Source: Bradyrhizobium sp. DOA9
GTDB taxonomy: Bacteria > Pseudomonadota > Alphaproteobacteria > Rhizobiales > Xanthobacteraceae
Direction: 5' to 3'
Length of the DNA: 64,000 bases
NCBI RefSeq assembly: GCF_000617845.2
Contig: NZ_DF820425.1
Span: 2,965,725 to 3,029,724 of the forward strand
The notes beneath the pieces were generated by a model. The model had not been told where the DNA came from. It worked only from the letters and a program-made list of their open reading frames with translations, and did no database searches. The translations under genes were made by a program, and so were the position numbers. This document shows, piece by piece, positions 1 to 8,595 of this stretch; the stretch's first letter is position 1, and each line of letters opens with the position of its first letter.

Positions 1-399
1 ATGAAGTTCGTCTACCGCAATAGCGGCGTCGATCCCTCCATCATCTTCACCTCCGCGCGCTTTCGCGGCGAGATCAGGGACGCGGAGGCGATCCGCGCGC
101 GCATGGCGGAGGTGCAGAGCCATCGCGAGACCGCGCAGCCGATCCGCGAGAAGACCGGCGGCTCGACCTTCAAGAATCCGCCCGGCCATTCCGCCTGGAA
201 GCTGGTCGACGCCGCCGGCTGCCGCGGCCTGCGTGTCGGCGGCGCACAGGTCTCGGAGATGCACTGCAACTTCCTGATCAATACGGGCGAGGCCACCGCG
301 CACGACATCGAGACGCTCGGCGAGACCGTGCGCGAACGCGTGAAGGCGAATTCCGGAATTGAGCTACACTGGGAAATCAAGCGGATCGGGGTTTCATGA
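1..399 (+). CDS. murB: UDP-N-acetylenolpyruvoylglucosamine reductase, 3' part (MurB)
   Basis: This is the C-terminal 132 residues of MurB, the FAD enzyme that reduces UDP-GlcNAc-enolpyruvate to UDP-MurNAc in cytoplasmic peptidoglycan precursor synthesis. The window starts inside the gene. The ATG at position 1 is in frame but is very probably internal, because MurB is normally about 300 residues and the FAD-binding half is absent here. Seen: the motif GGSTFKNP (residues 53-60), whose Ser is the proton donor in the family; [20 protein letters not shown], typical of the third domain; and a Glu in the terminal HWEIKRIG that corresponds to the family's catalytic Glu. ddl follows after a repeat, and the fts genes follow that, which matches the dcw cluster. 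Identity is secure; the 5' end lies outside the window. Confidence 0.95.
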   Translation: MKFVYRNSGVDPSIIFTSARFRGEIRDAEAIRARMAEVQSHRETAQPIREKTGGSTFKNPPGHSAWKLVDAAGCRGLRVGGAQVSEMHCNFLINTGEATAHDIETLGETVRERVKANSGIELHWEIKRIGVS

Positions 400-402
400 T
401 CA

Positions 403-530
403 CCGTCATTCCGGGGCTCGCGAAGCGAGAGCCCGGAATCCATCGGGCGGCGGAGTTCGTGGATGAATGGATTCTCAGGTGCGCAATTGCGCACCGTAGT
501 TCGCGATTTCGTCGCGCCCCGGAATGACGG
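403..530. repeat. Intergenic palindromic repeat (CCGTCATTCCGGGG family)
   Basis: A 14-nt arm CCGTCATTCCGGGG (403-416) is matched by its exact reverse complement at 517-530. An inner hairpin is formed by GGGCTCGCGAAGCGAGAGCCC (about 414-434). The element fills the gap between the murB stop and the ddl ribosome site. It resembles the extragenic palindromes scattered through Bradyrhizobium and Rhodopseudomonas genomes. It has no coding signal. Confidence 0.7.
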
Positions 531-543
531 AACGAGAGAGACT

Positions 544-1536
544 ATGAACATGCGCATCACCATCCTCTTCGGCGGCTCCAACCGCGAACGCCTCGTCTCG
601 GTCGCCACGGCCCAGGCGCTGCATCAGGCGCTGCCCGAGGCTGACCTCTGGTGGTGGGACGTCGAGGACAAGGTCCATGTCGTGCAGTCGAAGCAGCTGC
701 TCGAGCATGCCCGCCCGTTCGAGGACGAGTTCAAGCCGGGCACGACAGGCGTTCCGCTCGCGCAGGCGCTCGACCGGGCCAAGGCGGAAGACCGCGTGCT
801 GGTGCTCGGCCTGCATGGCGGACGCGCCGAGAACGGCGAATTGCAGGTGATGTGCGAGGCGCGCGGCGTGCCCTTCACGGGCTCGGGCTCGGCGTCCTCG
901 CATCTGGCCTTCGACAAGATCGCCGCCAAGCATTTCGCTGCGCTCGGCGGCGTTACGCCACCGACCAACGTCGCGCTCGATGATATCGACGAGGCCTTTG
1001 CCGAATATGGCCGCTTGATCGCAAAGCCCGCGCGCGACGGGTCGAGCTACGGCCTGATCTTCGTCAACGCCAAGCAGGACCTCGTTGCCGTCCGCAACGC
1101 GGCCAAACATGAAGAATATGTCATCGAACCCTACATCGCCGGCGTGGAGGCGACCTGCGGCGTGCTGGAGCGCACCGACGGCTCGATCGTCTCGCTCCCG
1201 CCGATCGAGATCATTCCGGGCGAGGGCAATTTCGACTACGCGGCGAAATATCTTCTGAGCTCGACCCAGGAGATCTGCCCAGGCCGCTTCGCGCCCGAGG
1301 TCACCTTAGCGCTCAAGGCGCAGGCGATGCTGGCCCACCGCGCGATGTCGTGCACCGGCTATTCCCGCTCGGACTTCATCGTCTCGGACAAGGGCATCGT
1401 CTATCTCGAAACCAACACGCTGCCCGGACTGACCAAGTCCTCGCTCTACCCCAAGGCGCTGAAAGCCGAAGGCATCGCGTTCGTCGACTTCCTGCGCGGC
1501 CTGGTCGAGCTCGCCTGCCAGCGCGTGCGGAAATAG
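544..1536 (+). CDS. ddl: D-alanine--D-alanine ligase
   Basis: This 330-residue ATP-grasp ligase joins two D-Ala molecules for the peptidoglycan pentapeptide. Seen: an N-terminal glycine-rich segment FGGSNRERLVSVA (the family's GGxSxEREVS), LHGGRAENGELQ, PFTGSGSASSHLAFDK, the ATP-grasp lysine region, and the C-terminal metal-binding run LETNTLPGLTKSS that matches the EvNtlPGxT signature. The segment YSRSDF replaces the usual GRaDF, a mild divergence. I chose ATG 544 (next ATG at 550) because GAGAGAG lies just upstream. An in-frame start at 463 would sit inside the palindromic repeat and add residues unlike the family. It lies between murB and ftsQ, as in the alphaproteobacterial dcw cluster. 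Confidence 0.9.
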   Translation: MNMRITILFGGSNRERLVSVATAQALHQALPEADLWWWDVEDKVHVVQSKQLLEHARPFEDEFKPGTTGVPLAQALDRAKAEDRVLVLGLHGGRAENGELQVMCEARGVPFTGSGSASSHLAFDKIAAKHFAALGGVTPPTNVALDDIDEAFAEYGRLIAKPARDGSSYGLIFVNAKQDLVAVRNAAKHEEYVIEPYIAGVEATCGVLERTDGSIVSLPPIEIIPGEGNFDYAAKYLLSSTQEICPGRFAPEVTLALKAQAMLAHRAMSCTGYSRSDFIVSDKGIVYLETNTLPGLTKSSLYPKALKAEGIAFVDFLRGLVELACQRVRK

Positions 1537-1883
1537 TCAGGACTGGTTAACGGCCGGACCGGCGAAACCGGCCGGTTTGGTGGCCAAAACCGGTAAAATG
1601 CCGGACATCGCGGCGCAAATGCCTCACATCGAGTGGCAAAATGCGCAAGTCGTTAACGAATTTTACCTTTTGTTTACCAGGACATCCGAAGGTTAACGCT
1701 GGCGGCGCATATGGCGCTTTGGCTGCCGGCGCGTGAGCTGTCGCGGGTGATGTCACCTCCAGCGAACGCTTTGAAGGGGAGAGGTTTTCTTCTGCTGAAG
1801 ACCAGCACCCGGCCCGGCACCGATACGTCATGTTCGCCAGGATCCGCGCGATGTCGCGGGCAAACTGTTGACGAGCTCGTGCA
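1537..1883. other. Non-coding gap before ftsQ; probable ftsQAZ control region
   Basis: There are 347 bases with no credible gene. The sequence starts with GC hairpins after ddl (ACCGGC/GCCGGT near 1557-1575). It becomes AT-richer at 1650-1700, where TTAACGAATTTTACC (1653-1667) resembles a degenerate CtrA box (TTAA-N7-TTAA) and a further GGTTAACG lies at about 1692. Promoter function is inferred only from its position before ftsQ. An in-frame start at 1711 in another frame has no family resemblance. Confidence 0.35.
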
Positions 1884-2912
1884 ATGGATGGAGCAGGAAG
1901 CCTCACACGGTCGCTTTTCAGATCGCTGAGGCCCCAAGCTGACCTGAAGGCGGCCGCTGTCGGAGCGGTCGTGCTTCTGCGCGAGTGGGTGCAGGACAAG
2001 CACGAAGAGGCGCGCGCTGCCGCCAGGGACAAGGCCAAAGCCAAGGCCAAGGTCAGGGCCGCCGTCGAGCGCGAGCCGCCGCCGCGCCTGGTTGCGCTGG
2101 TCGAGCGCTATCTGCCGCGCCGTGTCGGCCTCAGCATGACCGTGCTGCTGTTGATCGGCAGCTGCGGCTTCGGCATCGTCAAGGGCGGCCATCTCCAGGA
2201 TTTCGTCACCGCGGTCAGCGATGCCCGCAATGCGCTGGCCAATTCCGCCGGCTTCCGCATCACCTCGGTCGTGATCAACGGCCGCAAGCAGCTGACCCAG
2301 GACGAGATCCTCGCGATCGGCGGCGTCAGCGGCCGCTCCTCGCTGCTGTTCCTCGATGCCGAGGCGGTGCGCGACAAGCTCAAGGCCAATCCCTGGATCG
2401 CGGATGCGACCGTGCTGAAGCTCTATCCGGGCCAGCTCATGATCGAGCTCACCGAGCGCAAGGCGTTCGCGCTGTGGCAGGAGGCCGGCCGGCTCTCGGT
2501 CATCGCCGACGACGGCGCCGTGCTCGAGCCCTATGTGTCGCGCCGCTTCCTGTCCCTGCCGCTCGTGGTCGGCAAGGGCGCCGAGACCCAGGCGCGCGAT
2601 TTCCTGGCGCTGCTGGCGCGCTACCCGCAGGTCAATTCGGTGACGAAGGCCGCGATCTACGTCGGCGAGCGGCGCTGGAACCTGCGGCTCAAGGACGGTC
2701 TCGACATCCGCCTGCCCGAGCAGGACGTCGGCAACGCGCTTGCGACGCTGTCGAAGCTCGACAAGGAGGACAGGCTGTTCTCGCGCGATATCGTCGCCGT
2801 CGACATGCGACTGCCCGACCGGCTGGTGGTGCAGCTCTCCGAGGACGCCGCCAAGGCGCGCGAGGAGCTGTTCAAGGACAAGAAGAAAAAGAAGGCCGGG
2901 GATTCCGCATGA
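1884..2912 (+). CDS. ftsQ: Cell division protein FtsQ
   Basis: FtsQ is the bitopic divisome scaffold that links FtsA/FtsZ-dependent early assembly to the septal peptidoglycan enzymes. The 342 residues show a long basic cytoplasmic N-terminus with a Lys/Ala-rich run (about 48-60), one transmembrane helix (about 82-100), a POTRA domain (about 124-193, starting FRITSVVINGRKQLTQDEI) and the beta-rich FtsQ/DivIB domain. The C-terminus ends in a Lys-rich tail. The stop overlaps the ftsA start as ATGA (2909-2912), so the two are probably translationally coupled. The start codon is less certain than the identity, because the Shine-Dalgarno sequence is weak. Confidence 0.93.
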   Translation: MDGAGSLTRSLFRSLRPQADLKAAAVGAVVLLREWVQDKHEEARAAARDKAKAKAKVRAAVEREPPPRLVALVERYLPRRVGLSMTVLLLIGSCGFGIVKGGHLQDFVTAVSDARNALANSAGFRITSVVINGRKQLTQDEILAIGGVSGRSSLLFLDAEAVRDKLKANPWIADATVLKLYPGQLMIELTERKAFALWQEAGRLSVIADDGAVLEPYVSRRFLSLPLVVGKGAETQARDFLALLARYPQVNSVTKAAIYVGERRWNLRLKDGLDIRLPEQDVGNALATLSKLDKEDRLFSRDIVAVDMRLPDRLVVQLSEDAAKAREELFKDKKKKKAGDSA

Positions 2913-4231
2913 CCGGTCTTGATCGCACCCAGACGCCCAAGACGCGCCCGATGCCGCACAAGCGCGGCGGCCTCGTCGCCTGCCTCGACATCGGCACCAG
3001 CAAGATCGCCTGCATGATCGCGCGGCTGAAGCCGTCGCCGCCGAGCGATGCGCTGCGCGGCCGCACCCATGCGGTGGAATTGATCGGCTACAGCCAGATC
3101 CAGTCGCGCGGCATGAAGGCCGGCGCGGTGATCGATCTCGGCGAATGCGAGCAGGCGGTGCGCCAGGCCGTCGGGCTCGCCGAAAAGATGGCCAAGGTGC
3201 GGGTCGAGTCCGTTCTGTTGTCGGTCTCCGGCGGGCGGCTCGCCGGCCAGCTGGTCGAGGCTGCCGCCGACATCCGTGGCGGCGCCGTGACGCCGGCCGA
3301 TGTCAGCCGCGTCACCTCCACCGGCATGCGCCATGCCACCGGCGAGGGCCGCACCGTGCTGCACGCGCTGCCGGTCGGCTACACGCTCGACGGCGTCAAG
3401 GGCATCCGCGATCCGCGCGGCATGGTCGCGCACCAGTTCGGTGTCGACATGAACGTCGTCACCTGTGACGCCACCGTGGCGCGAAACCTGATGCTGGCGG
3501 TGGAGCGCTGCCACATCAATGTCGAAGCCATGGCAGCGAGCCCGTATGTGGCCGGCCTGGCGGTACTGACCGACGACGAGGCCGATCTCGGCGCCGCCGT
3601 CGTCGAGATGGGCGCCGGCACCACCACGATTGCCGTTTATTCGGGCGGCCGCTTCGTGCATGCGGCGGGTTTTGCGGTCGGCGGGCAACACATCACGATG
3701 GATCTTGCGCGCGGACTCTCGGCGACCATTGCCGATGCCGAGCGAATCAAGACCTTATACGGCACCGTCATCACCGGCGGATCGGACTCGCGTGAGCTGA
3801 TGTCTGTGCCGACAGCCGGTGACGAGCAGGATCTGCCGCAGATCGTCTCCCGCGCCACCATCGCGAACATCGTCAAGCACCGTGCCGAGGAAGTCTTCGA
3901 AATGGTTCGGGACAAGCTGAAGGATTCGCCCTTCGCCGCAGAGCCCAACGGCCGCGTCGTGCTCTCGGGCGGCGCCTCGCAGCTGACCGGTCTCGTCGAC
4001 CTCGGCACAAGGATTCTCGGCCGGCCCGTGCGGGTCGGCCGTCCGCTCGGTTTCGGCCGGCTGCCCGTTGAGGCGAAGAACGCCGCGTTCGCGGTGCCGA
4101 CCGGACTTCTCGTCTACCCGCAATATGTTCACCTCGAACATGTCGAACCGCGGCATACGCGGCAGCAGGTCAAGACAGGGACCGGCGGATATTTCGGAAA
4201 GGTCGGACGATGGCTACGCGAGGGCTTCTGA
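2909..4231 (+). CDS. ftsA: Cell division protein FtsA
   Basis: FtsA is the actin-like ATPase that tethers FtsZ filaments to the inner membrane. Seen in the 440 residues: the phosphate-1 motif CLDIGTSKIACMIA (about 25-38), the SHS2/1C insertion region, the second phosphate motif VEMGAGTTTIAVYSGG, the adenosine motif VVLSGGASQLTGL, and a C-terminal amphipathic helix YFGKVGRWLREGF that matches the membrane-targeting sequence. The frame stays open far upstream through ftsQ. ATG 2909 is chosen because it forms the ATGA overlap with ftsQ and gives the normal family length. Confidence 0.96.
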   Translation: MTGLDRTQTPKTRPMPHKRGGLVACLDIGTSKIACMIARLKPSPPSDALRGRTHAVELIGYSQIQSRGMKAGAVIDLGECEQAVRQAVGLAEKMAKVRVESVLLSVSGGRLAGQLVEAAADIRGGAVTPADVSRVTSTGMRHATGEGRTVLHALPVGYTLDGVKGIRDPRGMVAHQFGVDMNVVTCDATVARNLMLAVERCHINVEAMAASPYVAGLAVLTDDEADLGAAVVEMGAGTTTIAVYSGGRFVHAAGFAVGGQHITMDLARGLSATIADAERIKTLYGTVITGGSDSRELMSVPTAGDEQDLPQIVSRATIANIVKHRAEEVFEMVRDKLKDSPFAAEPNGRVVLSGGASQLTGLVDLGTRILGRPVRVGRPLGFGRLPVEAKNAAFAVPTGLLVYPQYVHLEHVEPRHTRQQVKTGTGGYFGKVGRWLREGF

Positions 4232-4320
4232 TGACCGCATTCTGCAATCTTCGATTTTCACCAACTCCCGCGGCCACCGGCCGGGGCGAACCCACGCGCG
4301 CGTGACGAGAGGCAGCAACC

Positions 4321-6108
4321 ATGACCATCAGCATCAACGTTCCTGATATTCACGAACTGAAGCCCCGGATCACCGTGTTCGGCGTCGGCGGTGCCGGCGG
4401 CAACGCCGTCAACAACATGATCACGGCGGGCCTGCAGGGCGTCGACTTCGTGGTCGCCAACACCGACGCGCAGGCGCTGACGATGTCGAAGGCGCAGCGC
4501 ATCGTGCAGATGGGCACGGCCGTCACCCAAGGCCTCGGCGCCGGCTCGCAGCCGAACGTCGGCGCCGCGGCGGCGGAAGAGGTGATCGACGAGCTGCGCG
4601 ACCATCTCTCGGGCGCCAACATGGTGTTCGTCACCGCCGGCATGGGCGGCGGCACCGGCACCGGCGCTGCTCCCGTCATCGCCAAGACCGCGCGCGACAT
4701 GGGCATCCTCACCGTCGGCGTCGTCACCAAGCCGTTCCACTTCGAGGGCGGCCGCCGCATGCGTACCGCTGAAGCCGGTATCAACGAGCTTCACAAGGTC
4801 GTGGATACGCTCCTGATCATCCCGAACCAGAACCTGTTCCGGGTCGCCAACGAGAAGACCACCTTCGCGGACGCCTTCGCGATGGCCGACCAGGTGCTCT
4901 ATTCGGGCGTCGCCTGCATCACCGACCTGATGGTCAAGGAAGGCCTGATCAACCTCGACTTCGCCGACGTCCGCGCCGTCATGCGCGAAATGGGCAAGGC
5001 GATGATGGGCACCGGCGAAGCCTCCGGCGACAAGCGCGCGCTGACCGCCGCGGAAGCCGCGATCGCCAACCCGCTGATCGACGACTCGTCGATGAAGGGT
5101 GCCAAGGGCCTCCTCATCTCCATCACCGGCGGCAAGGACCTCACTTTGTTCGAGGTCGACGAGGCCGCGACCCGCATCCGCGAGGAAGTCGACCAGGACG
5201 CCAACATCATCGTCGGCGCGACCTTCGACGAAGCGCTCGACGGCCTGATCCGCGTCTCGGTGGTCGCCACCGGCATCGAGCAGGCCGCGATCGCCCGCAA
5301 CAGCCAGGCGACCTCCGCGCCGGTCGCCAACCCGGCACCGCAGGTGCAGCAGGCTGCCGCCCCGGCCGCCGCTGCCGAGAGCCGTCTCGCCGACCTGACC
5401 GCCCGGCTCCGTGCCGACAACCAGCGTCTGGCCGAGCGCGCCCAGAAGCTCGAAGCCCATAGCCCGGTCGCCGCGCCGGCTCCCGCGGCCGCCGCACCCC
5501 GTCAGAACGTCGAGCGCGCTGCGCTCGCCGCCATCGCCGCTGCCGTTTCCGAGGTGCCGCAGGCGCCCGTGCCGCAGACCTATGGCGACGTCACCGTGCG
5601 CCCGATCGCGCAGAAGCCGACCCTGTTCCCGGAGCCCGACATGGCCCCGGTCGCGGTGCAGGAGCCGATGACGCCCGACACCTTCATCCCGCCGCAGGCC
5701 GAGCGTCCGGCCCGGGCGCCGCGCATGCCGCGAATCGAGGAGCTGCCGATGCCGGCGCAGGCCGAGATTCGGCAGGCCCGCGGCGAGGCCGAGGAAGAGA
5801 CCCCGCAGAAGACCCGCCTGTCGCTGCTGCAGCGCCTCGCCAATGTCGGCCTCGGCCGTCGCGACGAGGAAAGCGAGCCGCCGGTCGCGGCCCGCACCGC
5901 CGGTCCCGCAATGCCGCCGCTACCCGATCGCCGGCCGCAGAAGACCGTGGCGCAGCAGATCGCAGCCAGTGAGCCGGTATCTGAATATGCCCGTCGTCCC
6001 GCGCCGCAAGGTCTGGACGTCCATGGCCGCCCCGCGCCTGTTGCGCCAGCGCCACAGGGTGACGACCATCTTGATATCCCGGCCTTCCTGCGGCGGCAGG
6101 CGACCTGA
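4321..6108 (+). CDS. ftsZ: Cell division protein FtsZ
   Basis: FtsZ is the tubulin-like GTPase that forms the Z ring. The 595 residues contain the glycine-rich [12 protein letters not shown] (22-33), the tubulin signature [10 protein letters not shown] (109-118) and the catalytic T7-loop region [11 protein letters not shown]. After the GTPase core (about 1-320) comes an unusually long Ala/Pro/Gln-rich linker of about 260 residues. The C-terminal end [14 protein letters not shown] is the conserved peptide that binds FtsA and other partners. E. coli FtsZ has about 383 residues; the long linker is known for alphaproteobacteria. It follows ftsA by 89 bases and ends at a strong terminator. Confidence 0.98.
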   Translation: MTISINVPDIHELKPRITVFGVGGAGGNAVNNMITAGLQGVDFVVANTDAQALTMSKAQRIVQMGTAVTQGLGAGSQPNVGAAAAEEVIDELRDHLSGANMVFVTAGMGGGTGTGAAPVIAKTARDMGILTVGVVTKPFHFEGGRRMRTAEAGINELHKVVDTLLIIPNQNLFRVANEKTTFADAFAMADQVLYSGVACITDLMVKEGLINLDFADVRAVMREMGKAMMGTGEASGDKRALTAAEAAIANPLIDDSSMKGAKGLLISITGGKDLTLFEVDEAATRIREEVDQDANIIVGATFDEALDGLIRVSVVATGIEQAAIARNSQATSAPVANPAPQVQQAAAPAAAAESRLADLTARLRADNQRLAERAQKLEAHSPVAAPAPAAAAPRQNVERAALAAIAAAVSEVPQAPVPQTYGDVTVRPIAQKPTLFPEPDMAPVAVQEPMTPDTFIPPQAERPARAPRMPRIEELPMPAQAEIRQARGEAEEETPQKTRLSLLQRLANVGLGRRDEESEPPVAARTAGPAMPPLPDRRPQKTVAQQIAASEPVSEYARRPAPQGLDVHGRPAPVAPAPQGDDHLDIPAFLRRQAT

Positions 6109-6134
6109 GGATTGTTACAATAAGGCAGACGAAA

Positions 6135-6173
6135 AAAGGTCCCGGCGGGAAGCTTGCCGGGACCTTTCCTTTT
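6135..6173 (+). terminator. Rho-independent terminator after ftsZ
   Basis: A perfect 12-bp stem pairs AAAGGTCCCGGC (6135-6146) with GCCGGGACCTTT (6156-6167) around a 9-nt loop. It is followed by CCTTTT. It lies 26 bases after the ftsZ stop and probably ends the ftsQAZ transcript. Confidence 0.85.
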
Positions 6174-6472
6174 GATCCGGACATGTCCGGACTGCGCAGC
6201 CAAACAACTGATTTTAAATCATTAATTACGTATTCGGTGGTTCAGTAAAACTGCCGATGACGGTCCCGAAACCCGGCGCAATTTGGTTAAGCCTTGGCGC
6301 GAATACGGCAGGTTTGGGGTAACAATCGGTAAAAAACCGTGAGTTGGCGCTGTTTGAGGCAGCAACTATGGTTTGCCGTGACTTGGGGATACGAAGATTC
6401 GCAAAGCGTCGGCTCTGGCCGGCCAAGCGGGTCTCGTATAAGTCGCAGTGGTCTTAGTGGGGCGGGTTCCTG
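6174..6472. other. Non-coding leader before lpxC
   Basis: About 300 bases without a gene, AT-richer than the neighbours around 6205-6235 (ATTAATTACG). They include a small hairpin CGGTAAAAAACCG near 6330 and several GGTTAA/GGTAAC words. It probably holds the lpxC promoter, but I cannot place a convincing -35/-10 pair. Confidence 0.3.
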
Positions 6473-7435
6473 ATGAAGTTTAGCCGGCAAACAACGCTTC
6501 GTGCGCAAGCCTCCGTGGCAGGCGTAGGCGTTCATTCCGGTCTTCCTGTTACTCTCACGCTTGGGCCTGCGCCTGTCGACGCGGGTTTTATTTTTGTCCG
6601 GACCGGACTTGAGGGAAGTGACCGCGAAGTCCAGGCGACCGCCGACCAGGTGACCGCGACCGACTTTGCCACCGTCCTCGGCGACCGCAACGGTCCGCTG
6701 GTGTCCACCGCCGAGCATGTGCTTGCTGCACTGCGGGGGATGGGCGTCGATAACGCCACCATCGAAATCGACGGTCCTGAAGTCCCGATCATGGACGGCA
6801 GCGCCGCGGCCTTCATCGCGGCGATCGACCAGGCCGGTATCGTCACCCAGCCGGCCCAGCGCCGTTTCATCCAGGTTCTGAAGCCGGTCTCGGTCAAGAT
6901 CGGCGACTCCTTCGGCGAGATCAGGCCCCACACCAATGGGTTCCGCGTCGAGGTCGAGATCGATTTCACCAATCCCGTCATCGGCCAGCAGGCTTACGCC
7001 TTCGACGTCAACCCTGAAGGTTTCCGCCGCGAGGTCGGCCGGGCCCGGACCTTCGGCCTGATGTGCGACGTCGCGCGGCTCTGGAGCGCGGGCTATGCCC
7101 TCGGCGCCTCGTTCGACAACACCGTCGTCTTCGACGATGAGCGGCTGCTCAACACCGAAGGCCTGCGCTACGCCGATGAATGCGCCCGCCACAAGGTGCT
7201 GGACGTGATCGGCGACCTCTCGCTGGCCGGCCTGCCGCTGCTGGGCGCCTACCGCTCGGTACGCGGCGGCCACAAGCTCAACCACGCCGTCCTGACCGCG
7301 CTGCTCGCCGACCGGACCGCCTGGCGGGTGGTCGAGGGCGAGGCTGCCCGCCGCAGCACGCGTCCCGTGGGTGAGGTCGGTCGCGGCATCGTCGGCGGCC
7401 GGGTCGCTGCGGCCTTCGGGCCGGATGTGTCCTGA
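6473..7435 (+). CDS. lpxC: UDP-3-O-acyl-N-acetylglucosamine deacetylase LpxC
   Basis: LpxC is the zinc deacetylase that performs the committed step of lipid A synthesis in the cytoplasm. Seen in the 320 residues: STAEHVLAAL with the catalytic Glu81 and zinc ligand His82; ECARHKVLDVIGDLSL carrying zinc ligands His240 and Asp244; and GGHKLNHA with the catalytic His267. Length and motif spacing match the family. ATG 6473 follows GGGCGGGTTCCTG. It sits between ftsZ and bamD, a common alphaproteobacterial order. Confidence 0.97.
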   Translation: MKFSRQTTLRAQASVAGVGVHSGLPVTLTLGPAPVDAGFIFVRTGLEGSDREVQATADQVTATDFATVLGDRNGPLVSTAEHVLAALRGMGVDNATIEIDGPEVPIMDGSAAAFIAAIDQAGIVTQPAQRRFIQVLKPVSVKIGDSFGEIRPHTNGFRVEVEIDFTNPVIGQQAYAFDVNPEGFRREVGRARTFGLMCDVARLWSAGYALGASFDNTVVFDDERLLNTEGLRYADECARHKVLDVIGDLSLAGLPLLGAYRSVRGGHKLNHAVLTALLADRTAWRVVEGEAARRSTRPVGEVGRGIVGGRVAAAFGPDVS

Positions 7436-7676
7436 CGCGGACTGCCGCCTTCGGAACGTGGTTGGCGACCTCCGGGAAACTCCTGGTAACCATGATCGGC
7501 TAGCATTGCGGCAGGTTCGCCTTAATCCGGGCGAAATGCCTCCCTATCCGGTTCGTTAACGATCGTTTTCGGATACATCGGCGTGGTCGCATGGCAGGCA
7601 CCACGGTTACATTTCGCGCCCATGAGGGGTTCGTGGGCTGGCGGACAGCGCATCACAGGCGTCAGGGCTTAAACTC

Positions 7677-8582
7677 ATGTCGGCACAGCGTATGACGCGC
7701 GGATATTTCCAGGCCTTGTCCCGAGAGGTCTCGTCGCGAGCCCGCGGGCTGCTTCAGGCCGTCACCTTCATCATGCTCGCACTGCCGCTCGCCGGATGCG
7801 GCACGGGCGCGCTCTGGGACAAGTTCACGGCCAAGGACGACACCTTCGTCGAGGAGCCCGCCGACAAGATCTACAATGAGGGCCTGTACCTCATGAACGA
7901 GAAGAAGGACATGAAGGCGGCGAACAAGAAGTTCGAGGAGGTCGACCGCCAGCATCCTTATTCCGACTGGGCCCGCAAATCGCTGCTGATGTCGGCCTAC
8001 GCGTCCTATCAGGGCGGCGACTATGACGGCTGCATCGGCGCCGCCACCCGCTATGTCACGCTGCATCCCGGCAGCCCGGATGCGGCCTATGCGCAATACC
8101 TGATCGCCGCCTCCCATTACGACCAGATTCCGGACATCAGCCGCGACCAGACCCGCACCGAGAAGGCGATCGCCGCGCTGGAAGAGGTGGTGCGCAAATA
8201 TCCGAACTCGGAATATGCGACCTCGGCCAAGGCCAAGATCGAGGGCGCGCGCGACCAACTCGCCGGCAAGGAGATGAATGTCGGCCGCTACTACGCCCAG
8301 AAGCGCGACTACACGGCCGCCATCAATCGTTACAAGACCGTCGTCACGCAGTACCAGACCACCCGCCATGTCGAGGAGGCGCTGTTCCGGCTGACCGAGG
8401 CCTATATGGCGATCGGCATCGTCGGCGAAGCGCAGACCGCGGCAGCCGTGCTTGGGCACAATTTTCCTGACAGCCGCTGGTACAAGGACGCCTATAATCT
8501 TGTAAAATCCGGCGGTCTCGAGCCGAGCGAGAATCAGGGGTCCTGGATCAGCCGGACCTTCAAGAAGATGGGTCTCGGCTAG
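7677..8582 (+). CDS. bamD: Outer membrane assembly lipoprotein BamD
   Basis: BamD is the essential lipoprotein of the BAM complex, which inserts beta-barrels into the outer membrane. The 301 residues start with a long signal peptide ending in the lipobox LPLAGC, so Cys41 should be lipidated. TPR-like repeats follow (for example KIYNEGLYLMNEKKDMKAANKKF and YYAQKRDYTAAINRY), as in BamD/ComL. ATG 7692 is a possible alternative start that would shorten the n-region by five residues. The product belongs to envelope biogenesis together with lpxC upstream; recN starts only 13 bases downstream. Confidence 0.93.
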   Translation: MSAQRMTRGYFQALSREVSSRARGLLQAVTFIMLALPLAGCGTGALWDKFTAKDDTFVEEPADKIYNEGLYLMNEKKDMKAANKKFEEVDRQHPYSDWARKSLLMSAYASYQGGDYDGCIGAATRYVTLHPGSPDAAYAQYLIAASHYDQIPDISRDQTRTEKAIAALEEVVRKYPNSEYATSAKAKIEGARDQLAGKEMNVGRYYAQKRDYTAAINRYKTVVTQYQTTRHVEEALFRLTEAYMAIGIVGEAQTAAAVLGHNFPDSRWYKDAYNLVKSGGLEPSENQGSWISRTFKKMGLG

Positions 8583-8595
8583 GAAATAGGGTTCC

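Noticed and set aside
1711..1929. 72-codon frame upstream of and overlapping ftsQ
   Set aside because: No similarity, poor ribosome site, and it overlaps the conserved N-terminus of FtsQ.
1985..2908. Long N-terminal extension of ftsA in the same frame
   Set aside because: The extension is an Arg/Gly-rich reading of ftsQ in another frame. The ATGA junction and family length place the ftsA start at 2909.
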